Positions 1-12,600 of a stretch of DNA of 64,000 nucleotides are shown piece after piece. The notes below the pieces were generated by a model that saw only the letters and a list, made by a program, of their open reading frames with translations, had not been told where the DNA came from and did no database searches. The stretch spans positions 496,001-560,000 of the forward strand of contig VYZB01000281.1 in assembly GCA_013397455.1 (NCBI GenBank). Reading direction: 5' to 3'. This stretch comes from Crotophaga sulcirostris. Lineage: Eukaryota > Chordata > Aves > Cuculiformes > Crotophagidae. A program made the translations under genes and the position numbers. The number at the start of each line of letters is the position of its first letter. Within the stretch, counting starts at the first letter, position 1.

Positions 1-2464
1 ATGTGTGCAGGTTCAACTCTGCCCTAGTATAGTACCCTGCAAAGTAAGTGGGTTTCTGTATGGGTTTTCTCTGGATTTGCATGCAGATGTAAATGACAGC
101 AATGCCCAAGCATTGGAAGAAGCAAGCAGTGGTTCAGGGCAGAAGCAGGGCAGGGGAACCACGCAGGCCTGACGGCCTCGCCACGTGCAATGCTCACTGC
201 ATCGGCTGGCAAGCTCTGTCCTCACAAACAGGCTGCCACAAATGCACAACCTTCCCTGCTGTCTGCTCCCACTGTTCACAGTGGCTTCAACCATTCCTTC
301 CAAACTAGGATGCAATCCCAGGGGGGGAGCTGAGGCATCTCATTTTTGGCAAAGAATCTCATTCCCATGAATGTAAGTGCAGCTTTTACACCACCGTTTA
401 ATAACGTAGCAACATTCTCATGCATTGGAATCATTGCCTCGCCGCCCTGACTTGAGAAATAAATACTGCCGTAAAGCAAGCTTCTGGGAAGCAAAGCACT
501 TTCTCAAGCTTGCCTTCTCCTCTGAGACAATGTTTTAAAGCATACTGAAATATCCATTTGTCCACACTGTTTAGTGCCATTGCAGATTTTTGCACACTTC
601 TACAGTATACACTGGACAACAGCAACCAGATTTTCTAGAGAGGAAGGATTTCTGAAAAGTAGCTTCAGTTTATGTGAGCATGACCGAGGCCACATGCACA
701 TTCACCTCATCTTGGCTGCAACAGAAGTGGGTGTGAAAATGTGAATTGAGTTGTCCAACTGCATGACCATAGGGCAGAAGGCAGGGTGTTTGTATACAGT
801 GTTGTCCTGGTCAAAGCTCATAGCCAACAGTGGAAAGAGGACAAATGGATAAAGATGAATCAAGCTGCAACAGTTGAAGCTGGTCATAAAGAACATACCA
901 GGCTGAGGGGGCTGTGTAGTCTACACCAGCTGCCCAGGAATAACTTTCTTTGCCTGTGCCACAGCAGGATGGTTTGAGACCAAGTTCTCAATGCTCATTG
1001 CTGGTTGCCTAAAGGCCAGGACTGTACTCACAGCCTGGTCCCACAGCCAAGCTCGTGCCTGCCCGTACACCATCCTGCCAAGGGATCCACCTCATCCACC
1101 TTCAGGTCTCCAGGAGCCGGGAGAGCGGTGGCACCATTGCCCCCCTGCCTTCATGACTGCCACTGCCTCTCTCTCGAACATATCCTGGGGGACAGAATCA
1201 TTCACTCATTCCTCAGAGGTCCCTGTCTCTCTCCATTGATTGCTGAGATAATGGGGATTATGGGTGTAAGGAAGAAGCATAATTTTTAGATAAGTGAAGT
1301 CCCATGAGACAGCTGTGAACCTCAGTGATTAGCGGGTAAAATCCTTTCTCTAGACCTTTTATATCATATTGCCTGAAATACAGAAAATGCCAGAGACACC
1401 TTCAGTAGTGGAGATGAAAAAAGTATTGCATTAAGGTTCCTAGAGCACCAGACCTTTCTGTCACCATTACAGTGTATTAACAATTTTTAGTGATTTTTAC
1501 ATCTATGGCATATAACATTAACAAATATAATTTATTACCCTCTCACACTGTAGCTGAATGTTTTACACAGAGGACCTATTCATCACTCTCTAACTAGTGC
1601 AAACAAACAGGGTTCCACAGTGTTGACTGATGGATGTATCAGGTTTCTTTACTGCTGCTGCTGCTCATACTGCTCTTGAATTAATAACTCAGAGTTTACT
1701 TTGCACATTGTTTTCTCATTTTAAACAGCATTTGGAACACCTAAGGCCTGATTCTCATTAACACTAAGTCCTTGTGACACCAAAGTAGCCTGAATATGTA
1801 ATTGAATTTTTCTTCTATTAAAGGCTCCTTTCTATGGTTGTAAAGATACAAAGAGGATCTCAGCTTGAATAAAAATGAGACCCAAAATCTTTACTTAGGA
1901 ACTTGCAATACCAGGGAGGAATAAACAAGGTTTGTTGTCATTATTTCCACAGATCACTGCAGTCATCAGCAGAAGTCTTTTGAATGCAACATGAAAAGCA
2001 GGCATTAGTAGTATTATGGGGGGTTTACATACACTGAAATGGATCCTGCAATAATTACTTTGGAAATGTAATTTCCTTCATTTTTTTGCAAGGATCTTTC
2101 GCAAGTGAGCAAGACTGGTACTTTGACACTATTGGTTTTGTCTTCTCCATGAAATATCATTCCATTTTAGATCAGTTATAAATGACTGAAAATCACAATT
2201 TCTCTTCCATTGCTTGTGTTCCTGAGGACATTTCTGCCACCTTGTGAAAGTGGTCATTAAACTTGCCTTGAAGGTAGCAACAAGAGGAGAAAAAAACCAA
2301 AAAAACCTTTCCAAGAGGCATAGCTCATGACCACGTCACTGTGCCTGCTTTCACAGCTGAAAAGCAAACAGTATATCCACTGTCAGAACCCTGGGACTGC
2401 TGGGCCAAAATGGTCCAGGTCAACTGGCAAAAATACTGCTGCAACGAGGGGCTGGTAGATTAGA
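1..2464. other. Intronic sequence without recognised genes
   Basis: Mixed-composition intronic DNA. No domain-bearing reading frame, RNA gene or young repeat is seen. A short GCCTGATTC-containing segment near 1745-1800 resembles the old amniote palindromic repeats described elsewhere. A short CTG-triplet cluster lies near 1651-1665. Confidence 0.6.
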
Positions 2465-3478
2465 TAATCATAGAATTGCAGAATGGTCAGGGTTGGAAGG
2501 GATCTCTGGAGATCATCCAGTTCAACTCCCTTCTAAAGCAGGTGGCACAGGAACGTGTCCAGGCAGCTTCTGAATATCTCTGGAGAAGGAGACTCCATAA
2601 CCTCCCTGGGCAGCCTGTTCCAGTGTTCCACCAACCTCACAGAAAAGAAGTTTTTCCTCATGTTCAGCTGGAACTTTCTGTTCCAGTTTGTGCCCATTGC
2701 CCCTTGTCCTGTCACTGGGCACCACTGAAAAGAGTCTGGGCCCATCCTCTTGACACCCACCCTTCAGGTATTTATAGGCACTGATTGTGATCTCCTCTCA
2801 AGGCTTCTCTTCAGGCTAAACAGCCCCAGGTGTCTCTGCCTTTCCTCATAGAAGAGGCCCTTCAGTCTCCTAATCATCCCCGTGGCCCTCCACAGGACTC
2901 TCTCCAGTAGTTCCTTGTCTTTCTGGAGCTGGGGAGCCCAGAATGGGGAACAATACTCCAGGTTCCACCACCTTTCCAGGGATGGAGATGAAGTTGACTG
3001 GCCTGTAGTTTCCTGGGTTCTCTTTCTTGCCCTTTTTGAAGATTGGAGTAACATTAGCTTTTCTCCAGTCCTCAAGTACCTCTCCTGTTCTCCATGATTG
3101 TTCAAAGATAATGAGTGGCTTAGCAATAACCTCTACCAGCTCTCTCAGCACTTGTGGGTGCATGTCATAAGCCATGGATTTTTGGGTACCCACTTTGCCC
3201 AAAAGGTCTCTAACCAGATCCTTCTCTGCCAAGGGAGTCTTCCTTTCTCCAGACTTTCTCTCTTTCCTCAAGGGTCTGAGATTCCCGAGGGCTGGCCTTA
3301 ACAGTAAAGACTGAAGCGAAGAAGGCATTCAGTAACTCTGCTTTTTCTGTATCCTCTGTCACCGGGGCACCCACCTCATTCAGCAGCAGGCCCACATTTT
3401 CCCTATTCTCCCTTCCTTCCTTCCTGTCTTCCTTCTTGATCTTAAACTTGAGTGGGGAACACATGGCTAAGATGAACT
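2465..3478 (-). mobile_element. CR1 LINE, truncated, internally deleted and frameshifted
   Basis: A CR1 non-LTR retrotransposon read on the minus strand. Its 3' end is at 2465, where the plus strand begins AATCATAGAATTGCAGAATG. Moving up in coordinate, minus-strand frames give the CR1 C-terminal protein ([46 protein letters not shown]), then, after an abrupt jump near 2960-2972, the upstream reverse-transcriptase part (NYRPVNFISIPGKVVE; WRKANVTPIFKKGKK; TEDTEKAELLNAFFASVFT). The jump removes the RT palm, so the catalytic FADD-type box is absent. The pieces fall in several frames, showing frameshifts. The 5' part of the element is also missing, which is usual for CR1. It is a dead copy. Confidence 0.93.
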
Positions 3479-4393
3479 CCCTCTAGGCCAGGCACTGTTT
3501 CTGTCATTCTCTGTATTAATAACCTTTCCTGCTATGAACAAGAGGAGTTATTCTGTGGCTCTTGACAGAATTGTGTGTTGTCGTGGTCAGACTGACCAAG
3601 AGAAAATGTTCAGAGATGGGCTATAGGAACAGAACCACTATATGCTGGGACTGTTTCCAATATATTTTCTGGTTTCTGCTCTTTAGGGATTTTCTGAGCG
3701 CAGCTTTGCATCTACATGATGGTATTTGACTGCCCTTGAGAAATATTTATCCTGAATTTGCTCAACCTCTACTTCAGATCCAAGCCTACTGTTGATACCA
3801 ATAATGTTGTGCAGCAAAAATGCCTACAGAATGTGTTCTCAGATATTAGGCATAGGACACCTTCCTCTCGCTTGTTCTGCTACCTGACAATTTCATTAGG
3901 CTCCTACAACTTTCCTGCTAGGAGGAACAGTGATTAATTCTTCCCTATTCATCTTCCTCATGTCAGACGTCCTGGTGTGAAATCAGTATCTCCTGTGCTC
4001 TACATTTGAAAGTGTATCTTTCCTTGCATCTACTTGCCAGGGTTAAGAGATGCTACTCTAGCGTACACGAGCTCACTTGAAACACACATTGAAACACACA
4101 GCCTCCCTCAGCATGGAATGTAAGCCTCTGAATTTTTAAACTGCTTTAGGCTATACATATTTAAATATTAATGAAATTAAATTCTGACCACTTTGGTTGC
4201 TGAAACCTTTAAATCTCTAAACCTCTAAAAAGGAAGTTTCCTGAAAGTATTCATTGGCATTTGTAAGAATATTTGTCTACCTGAATTTTTGATGGCATTC
4301 GAATTTTAATATGAAAAATTTATAAAACCTGCAAAGTTTATGCTAATTCTGAATCCAACCCTATTTTGGAGGCTAAAATGAAAGCTGTACTTA

Positions 4394-4508
4394 TGCATCT
4401 AAATAGATGGTCTGTTTTCACAAGCACTGATCTACTTCATCTCTCCTTGACTCAGTTGCCTTGTGCCAAGACACCTATTTAGATGCACCACAAGTATTTT
4501 CAGTGCTT
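4394..4508. repeat. Two interleaved perfect inverted repeats, possible old palindromic element
   Basis: TGCATCTAAATAG at 4394-4406 is matched by its exact reverse complement at 4475-4487 (13 bp). AAGCACTGA at 4422-4430 is matched by its reverse complement at 4500-4508 (9 bp). The arms alternate (A, B, A', B'). The motifs CACCTATTTAGATGCACC and CAGTGCTTT recall old amniote palindromic repeats, but the family is not certain. Confidence 0.5.
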
Positions 4509-7306
4509 TAACTTTACCAGCTGCGTTAGAAAAAAAGTGTTGATCTCACCATCTCAATTTTTAACCTTTACAGAACAGTTACTAGTTACTCATTTCACAG
4601 AAGCTTTATGGATGAATTAGTGCGTGGAAAACAATTAGCATGTATTACATAATTTCATTACTTCTGCTATCACTACTATTTCAGCATTCCTACTGATTTT
4701 TGTGCATGAACTTAATTTGGTTTAGTTTTTGCTTGTAGCATTTGTGTGGCTAAAATAATGCAAAATCTGGGCATTCTACATCTTTTTTGTTCACTAACAT
4801 TTATAGCATAATTCCAGCTCCTGCACTGTTTTGTTGCCACAAAAAGACTAGAGACGTTAGAAAAATTTGGGAAAAGGACAATAAAGACTATCCCAAATAT
4901 TTACCCTGGGAGATGCAAGAGACCAAAAGAGACCAAAAAAAACACTGTTCAAGAGGACATGGGGCAGCGACCATTCTCTTGTTTCTTGCCCTGAGAGGAA
5001 CGTACTATGTTGTCCAGATCCATAGGCTCAAATGCAAATACCAAGATAAAGTTATCTAATTAGTAGTCTCACAATTGCCTCTGGGTTTTGAATGTTGTTT
5101 TTGTCAGGCTTGATTTTACATTGTAGTCTCCTCTGTCTGGAAGACTATAATGAAGGTGATTAAAATGATCCATTAACATTGTGATCATTTGAGCAAACTA
5201 TCCAAACATTTCTATCTTCCCTGGTATCAAGAGCAGTGATCTTCACACAAATGTCCAAAGGTCTTTCAGCCTTTTTAATTTTTTCCACAGCTTGACTTTA
5301 ATTAATGATTCGTGTGCAAATTTTTATACAATTACTGTACCAACTGACTGGCTTTCAATTTTCTTTGGATTCTTTGGGAGCAAGAGAGGAAAAATATCCT
5401 TAGAGCTCATAACAACAGTAGACCATATATTCAAATGACTGCTACAGTTAAATGAATGTAAGTCTATCTGGTGCCCCTAGCCATGCCATCTGCTCCGCTT
5501 TGCTTGGTAGTAGCCTATACAGCTCCCCACTTGGTCCCTTCAAAGGGCCACGTGAGGTGACAGCCAGAGGACTATTTTGTATTTTGCTATGAAAGCAGAG
5601 GAGTAGAAAGCAATTCAAAGTAGTTACGCTTTTGGCCATCAGCTCTCTCCTTGAGAAAGCCAAATAGTTTCTCCAAAGGTTGGGAATGTGATGCTAATTT
5701 CCAGGCTAAATTTACTTATGGCCAATTTCAAAGGTGGTTACTAGGTGCACTGGTTGGAAAACATGTCAGAAGAAAAACAGCAGTGGATATGTTACAGCTA
5801 TATGGTTTTTGGACTGGCTTTCTCTGGATCTGCATAAATAATTTGGCTATGGACACACAAGTCCTACTTTGCAGCTTTAAAAAGCTCAGGCTTAATAACG
5901 TGATGAATGACTGTATCTCCACAAACCAAATTTCATTAGTATTTTCAGGTGGTGAGTTCAATGCTCCAGAAAGCATTTCAGAAGGATTAAAAATCTGAAG
6001 ATTTTTTTTTTTTAATGCAGTGTATATATAGCTATAGAAAACCCTTTGGGAGAACTGCTCCAATGCTTCCTGGGGCCCCAGAGCTTGGCCCACAGAGAAG
6101 TGCTGCTTCTGAAAAAGGTCACCTTGATAGCGCTTTGAATACAAAACAAGATTTTGACAACACAGCTCTACTTAGTCCATGAAGTAGATTTCATGGTTTC
6201 CAGAGACCTGAGAGTTAGTTACTTCTTTTAAAAGTAAAACTCAGTAGTAAAAACACTACATGAATAAGAGAAGATACCAAAATCAAGGACCGTGGCACAT
6301 TTAGATCTTCTGCATTGGTGTGATAGATATTGTTGCTTTCTTGCTGTGTTCCACAGCCCACATGTCTGTGAGATGTTTCTCCATGGTGTTTCAGCTTCCC
6401 AGAGCTGGGTACTGAAGAGGAACCAGAGTGGAGAATGGACAGTCGTTGGGATGCAAGTATGAAAGATGGGCTGCATGATTAGAAGTAATGGCACTGAAAG
6501 GAAGACAGCAAAGGAAAACTTTGTACCCTCTTTGTGCCATAATACTGGCATTGCACAACAGGCCAAATGGAAGAATAATCTGGGTTTCAAGTACCTTTTG
6601 CTTTTTTTTTGGAAATGCTAGTTAAAGACAGAAAAAAGCCAGTCTGTATGCTGTTGGTAGGAATATGCTAGCAAAACAAGTGAGCTGGTCATGCAAACAA
6701 CTTTTGTGACAGAAAGCAAACAAAGTGCAGAAAGTCAGGTGAAGTACAATAGCTACATTTGGAAATGAGACCTTCAGATTATTTTGAATTTGCTCTGATT
6801 CAGACGATGCAGCAGACAAACAGTTAATCCAGCCATTAAAGAATAAACACAACAATCATAAACCCACAGGAAAAGGCCATCACTTGCCATAATGTAATAG
6901 AAACTACTGCACTGAATGTCCTCCCTGCTAGGAAGTGGCAACACCAGATAAAAGCAAAAGGAAAAAATAAATAATTTGGAAAAAAATCCTCCCTGCCCCA
7001 AACCTGTTTCTTCCTGCTGGAAAGTCCAGTTATTACTGTTCAGTCAGATTTGTTCACAGAAAAAACAGGGAACGATGGAGCTGAGGAAAGGCTCAAGTCT
7101 CAGTCTGTGAAATGTTCAGAAGATCCATTTTAGGGCTTGTGGATCCCAAGCACAACAAGACCCATGGACTCTGTTACAGGGAGAAAAGGCTGGAGAAAGA
7201 AAGACAGGCAGGTTCATACTTGGCATGCTGCAGAAAGGGTTAAAAGCCATCAGTTCATCACTCTTCTGTGTGGTGCCTTGGAAGTTTTCACAACACCAGA
7301 TGTGTG

Positions 7307-7332
7307 AAAAAAAAAAGAAGAAAGAAAGAAAA
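7307..7332. repeat. A/G-rich simple repeat
   Basis: About ten adenines followed by irregular GAA/GAAA units. Low-complexity sequence with no evident function. Confidence 0.8.
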
Positions 7333-8119
7333 GCGAACACTAGTAGACATCCTGGTGCCCTGGAAGCAGTTAAATTAACACCCAGCAGGGACAAATTTGC
7401 AGCTTTGGGAACAAGCTTAAAGTTAGTCTGTTTTCATTCCTGGAGTGAATTTGCAAATGTATGACAGTGAAGTATAGCCTGGGAAAGAGCAGGAGGCCTT
7501 GGATTAAGGATGGATAGCCAGAACTCACTCCCACCCTCTCTCCTCCAATTTTGGTTTGCACTTAGGCTGCGAAGCTCCCAATACTTCTCCTAATCCCTAT
7601 GTCTTCCAATGTCTTTTACCAGTTCCAATAGGAAAAAAAAAAGACCATTATTTTCTTTTGTTCCAATCTAGCTGAAACCAGACAAGACCGGAGTCATCCC
7701 AGCAAAGCCTGCTTCAGCTGGGACTGCAGCTCACAGTCATTTGGAGAAATCTAGGTCTGCAATGGATAAAGTTGGATGCTCTTCTAACCAGAACCAAAGC
7801 ACTAAATCCTTTAGTCATTCATCACTCACTTGGAGCCAGGCCGTGGCCTGGGTTGCAACCACTGCAAATTATAGAAAGGACTGGAAAAAAACTGTGAGAG
7901 TACATCTAACCTATCTTCACAGAATTACGGAAAACCCTCACAGCCCCTCTTACAGGTTACAGAACAGACTGACTCCACGGAAATACCATCTTCATTTTCA
8001 CACCTTGTTTATTGTAGGTAATTTGGTACCAGTCAACCAAGAAGAACTTTTCAACCACACGGCTTCTTATGAAGGCCCAAGAGGACCATTCAATCTCCAT
8101 AATTCTTCCTCGTATGCAT

Positions 8120-8390
8120 CTTTTGCAAGTCAGGAAGAAGCTTCAAACACTGGAACAGGTTTCCTAGAGAGGTGGTTGATGCCCCAAGCCAGTCAGTGTT
8201 CAAGCAGCATTTGAACTGTGCCCATAATACCATGCTTTAGCTTTTGGTCAGCCTTGAAGTGGTCAGGCAGCCGGAATGGATAGATGATTGTTGCAGGTCC
8301 TTTTCAACCAAACTATCCTATCCTATCCTATCCTATCCTATCCTATCCTATCCTATCCTATCCTATCCTATCCTATCCTATCCTATTCTC
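8120..8390 (+). mobile_element. CR1-type LINE 3' end with pentamer tail
   Basis: The plus strand shows degraded CR1 C-terminal coding, with an AACACTGGAACAGGTTTCC segment followed by GAGAGGTGGTTGATGCCCC (like the WNR-x-PREVVD motif of CR1). A short 3' UTR containing GCAGGTCCTTTTCAACCAAA runs directly into a TATCC tandem array. CR1 elements end in short tandem repeats, so the array is probably an expanded tail. The 5' edge is approximate. No intact protein remains. Confidence 0.7.
8314..8386. repeat. (TATCC)n microsatellite, about 14-15 copies
   Basis: A nearly perfect pentanucleotide array directly downstream of the CR1 3' UTR. The first interruption is TATTC near 8385. The purity implies recent slippage expansion or homogenisation. 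It is a likely length polymorphism. Confidence 0.96.
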
Positions 8391-8784
8391 TCCTCTCCAT
8401 TTTGGTTATTCAATGGCTATACTTGCAACCAGGGATGGCAGAAGAGCTGTAGGGTCCCCTGAAGGAAGAAAACCAGAGAACGGGATGTATTAATTTTTTT
8501 TCCAGTGGGACAAATATGCTTCTTATTCTGTCTCCCTGACTGATGGAAACTGGAAGGATGAATAGCAGAGACTGAAACATGCAGTGTGTCCTTTCAGCTG
8601 GAAATTTGAAGGGTTCAGAGTAAGGCAGGTCTGGAAACCTGCATTTCCTGGCCTGTCCTGAAGACTTCCTGCAGACACTTTGGGAACTACTGGACAACAA
8701 GCCCCTTCACTTATTCCTGGCATAGGATATAGAAACAGTTTTTAAGCGTTACCAGTCTTCCTCTCTCCCCTTTGCAAAGACCAT

Positions 8785-9230
8785 AGGTGCATGTCCCCTG
8801 TGTGTCAGCAACTCCTGTTCTGCCCAATTTCCTCCCTCATTATTTCCCACCCTCAGATACCCTGACCTCCTGTGCCTGCACCCAGAGTCATTCTCAACTT
8901 CCTCCTTCTGAGCTCCCAATCTTCTGCCTCATTCCCCCTTTCCCAAACCCAATTTGCAGTCTGCATTACTGCCTTCCAGGCTTCTTCCTACCCTCACCCT
9001 TCCTGCACTTTACTCCTTCACCGCCTCCTCTCCCAGTGCCTGTTCACCCCGTCACATTTGTCCTACTCTGGATCCAATCCCACCTGGTTGGTTTTTCCCC
9101 TTGCACTAAACTTTCTGCTCCCTGACTCTCTCCTGCCCTCAGCTCCTGTCCTTCCACACTCAGACTCCTTCTTGCAGTTAGTTGTCCACCTTACACTCCC
9201 TCTCTGGCCACCCTCGTAGCTGAGGTTCTC
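8785..9230. other. Strand-skewed pyrimidine-rich tract
   Basis: About 450 bp in which the plus strand is strongly enriched for C and T, with many TCC, CTTCC and CCCTC words and few purine runs. This creates long open frames rich in proline, serine and leucine. I see no exact tandem unit and no protein homology, so these frames are rejected as coding. It could be an old simple repeat or an unrecognised interspersed repeat. Confidence 0.6.
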
Positions 9231-9506
9231 CCGCACCAGTCACTTGAGTTGAATTTAACAACTTGCTACTGCTGGCAAGAACAGTCCCATCTCCACTTCT
9301 TGCCTCTAGCTATGTGCTCCTGCCACTTCCCTTGTGCCAGTGTTGGCTTTGTCTGACCCCACAAGCTGGAGGAAGTCACTAAAAGGGCAGAAATCCAACA
9401 CAGAGAGAAAAAGGATAGTTTTCTGCCAGTTTTGTGAGGGCTCAGACAAGTGCCAGAGTTGATGCCAAAGGAAGGATTGGACACGGAACTGGGGTGGAGG
9501 AGGATT

Positions 9507-9665
9507 CACAGTATCATCGTATCACAGTATTACAAGGTTGGAAAGGACCTCTGAGATCATCAAGTCCAACCTATAACCCAACACCAACACCAACTCCTCT
9601 TCTAAACCATGGCACTGAGCGCCTCATCCAGTCTCCTCTTAAACACCTCCAGGGACGGTGATTGC
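9507..9665 (-). mobile_element. CR1 LINE 3' fragment (AACACY-UTR subfamily)
   Basis: The plus strand opens with CACAGTATTACAAGGTTGG, then GGAAAGGACCTCTGAGATCA and CCTATAACCCAACACC, and then the reverse complement of the CR1 C-terminal codons (FKRRLDEALSAMV in the minus frame). It matches the element at 26241-26545 closely and stops near 9665, where similarity breaks off. Only the last coding residues and the UTR remain. Confidence 0.85.
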
Positions 9666-12600
9666 TTGCTCCTTTCGGAAGCCTGCAGATCAGCTCTGTG
9701 AAACCTCACCTGAGAGTGTCCAAAGTCCCTTGTCCTCCCTTTCCTTTGACATATTTGCATCCAATTCAAGGTGCTGTAGTTTGAGTCCGCATATGTTTTG
9801 CAGGCACAGCTGAGAACATGGATGCTGAAAGTCTTCTGCAGTAAGGTTATGCCCACCACATGTGTTTGGCTTAAGTACTCTGAGCTGCATCTTCCTCCCT
9901 GGCTACAGAGGAAGAGTAGTGGGTTACCATTAAATATAGATAACTGGTATCAAGAAAAGGGATAAATATCCCTCCCCCTCCCCCTTTTACCTGATTTCTG
10001 TGCTTTCTACTGAACAGGGGCTCAGCCCCTCTCTGAATTTCAGCCAGGCCTTGGCAAAACTGAGCCTTGTCAGAGGGGACAGAGAAGTGAGGATCCTTTT
10101 TGAAGAGATGACAGGAAGTCAGCACGGTTGGCCTGTTCAACATAGTGTGAGGCTTCCCTCAAGACCCCACTCCTTTCTCATGTGCAAGGTGACAAGCAGA
10201 ATCTCAGGCCTAGCCAGGGCATGTCCAGCCATTCACGTGTATCTCAAAGGTCCCTTGGACAGTTGGCAAGCTGCTGGGTGCACCTTGATGGGCTGCTTGC
10301 CACCAGTCTGTAGGTATATGGAGAAAAAGAGGCATCAAACACTCTTTTAAGTGCTCCAGAGGTCTCCTCTGGGGGACTGTGCAGGTTGGAAATGCTATAA
10401 AAGCTCAGAGCTGTGGATGCTGGGTCTATATAGAAGACCCTCAGACCAAGTGCAGAGGGCAGTCAGGTCAAGATGACTGATAGGTCCAGGCACTATCCTG
10501 AGACACACGGATAATGTCTCTGAGATTGACACTGGGTCTAGTTCAACTCCAGACTTGGTCTGAGGCTTTCTCTGTGATGGTAAATGTGTCACCTATCCAA
10601 TAACTCCAGTGGACTGATTATAATAGTTTTGGATCAGATCTTCCTTCTCTCTTTCCCAAAACATATAATAATATATAAAACATAGAGTAACATTTCCTTC
10701 CTCTCAAGGTTTGGCTGGCTTGCTTATTTAGATTATAAATTCTTCAGGGCAACAGCTGTCTCTTCAACTGTGTGAACATTACCAGAAACAGGTATACAGC
10801 AAATGAAGCAGGCAGACGGTTCTGGATTAGTTCTGTTGGAGCATCTGGCTGATTTTCTGGATCAGCATTACATGCAAATGGTAAATTCACCCATGAAAAC
10901 TCACATTAAAGGAACATTACTAGGTCTGTTTCTGTCTTAATGACAGTCATCTGTGGCCTGGGGCAGGTCTCCACCATAAAAACACCAGCAGTTAAAGTGG
11001 CTGAGTGGAGGAACAAATATTTGCCATTAAAATATTCCTTCATTTTGAACCCCTTGAAAGACAAATTACTGGGACTTGTTCTTGAGGACTTCAGGGAATT
11101 AAAATAATAGGATGACTGTAGGGAGAGAAATGGGAGCTGGGGCTTGTTAAAACTTTTTTGTTCCTTAACTTCTTGAGGTATTCATAAATTGCCTACAAAC
11201 AAGAAAAAATTTACAGGAAAGGGTTTTTCACCATGCCAACTCCAAATGGTTGTGGAATTATATTGTTTTTCCAGGCTGCCTTTCCAAAATCCCTGCAGGA
11301 AGTTGACTCAGGGTTTGACTTTGGCCTCAGATGCACACACAGCAATAGCAGAATTCCTCACTTCAACCAGGTAAGAAGCCCTTACAAATATCCCAACTTT
11401 ATTGATGAGATCACAGGTCAACACAGACTAACTTGCTTAGTAGCAGAGAACCAGATCTGAAACATGCTGACCCCTTTCCTTCCAGCATTTAGCACAAACT
11501 CATGTTCTGCCTTTGGTGATGGTTTCCCATTCTACCTCACCACCCCAGATATGTAAACTGCAAACTCAGCCATCAACACTGTGGAACTTCTCACCTGTCC
11601 TTTCTTCCTTGCAGCCACCATCATGTTCTCCTACACATGCACCAGGCACCTTGACTCTCCCTCTGCTTCCCCACTCTGGTCCATGTCTTCAAGGTGGCAG
11701 TGGAGTAAAATCAGAGGACTGAAGCAGCTAGCACCCTTACTTTGCCTCCTGTCTTCAACAACATTTTTTTCTGCGCAGCAAAGACAACTGACTGGCTTAT
11801 GAAGTGCCTCCTGGACCACATCAGTCCTCAAATCAGCATCTCTAGACATGCAGGTGAGTAGAAGTTGATATCCTTCAAATTTCTTCTGTAAAACTCATCC
11901 TTTTCTTGATTCTTACAGAAGGAGGCAGAGACCATTTTTAATCTGAGTTTATAGAGGTCTTTGCAGAATGACATTTTGCCTTATTAGTGGACCTCTCCAG
12001 GCACTTTCACAATGCTAATAAATAATAAATAAGACTTCAAGTGTGCTGACATTAGCGAAGAACTCATCCAGGCAAGCGCAATGATGGCTTTTATTGGTGC
12101 CTTCATGGATGTACATTCAAAAAGCAGTCCAAATGAGACAACAGGGACTATTTCAGCTACATCCCAAATCCCCAGACCCAGAAGAATTTGACTTAAGTGG
12201 CTAATATTCTACTATTCTACCAGTGTAAATACTTTATGCAAAGAGTTCAAGAAACCTTATGGGAATGGCAGGGTCTCTGAGCCTTTGGATTACAACATCC
12301 TAAGGGACTGACCGTCCATGGTGTGACTGTCTATATATTTAATTCAGCAAACTGAGCATGAATGATATAAGGCACTACAAAGACAGCTGTCCACTATGAC
12401 AATACAGGATCTTAGGACATTTTGTCTCTGAATTCATGTTCATAAATCAGTTCTGACCCTGCAATTGATGCTCGTTATTGGGACATACTCAAGTTTTTAT
12501 CCAGAATATTTAATTCAGAAATCCTTGCATGACGGAATGCAACTGAAATGGAGCTATCAAGAAAAGCTGTCATCCAAATATTATTTTTATAGTGAGCATT

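Larger units (their letters stand above)
3479..8119. other. Intronic sequence without recognised genes
   Basis: Mostly AT-leaning intron. It contains the interleaved inverted repeats at 4394-4508 and a short A/G-rich run at 7307-7332. The open frames here have no recognisable domains and are read as chance. Confidence 0.6.

Noticed and set aside
1648..1690. CTG-triplet cluster as a possible next MAML2 exon (minus strand reads a short Q-rich peptide)
   Set aside because: The frame is only about 20 codons, ends in a stop directly after four glutamines, has no conserved MAML2 sequence and lacks a convincing acceptor.
8787..9219. Overlapping Pro/Ser-rich plus-strand frames of 112 and 115 codons
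   Set aside because: Produced by the pyrimidine-rich DNA; two frames are open at once, as expected from composition rather than coding.
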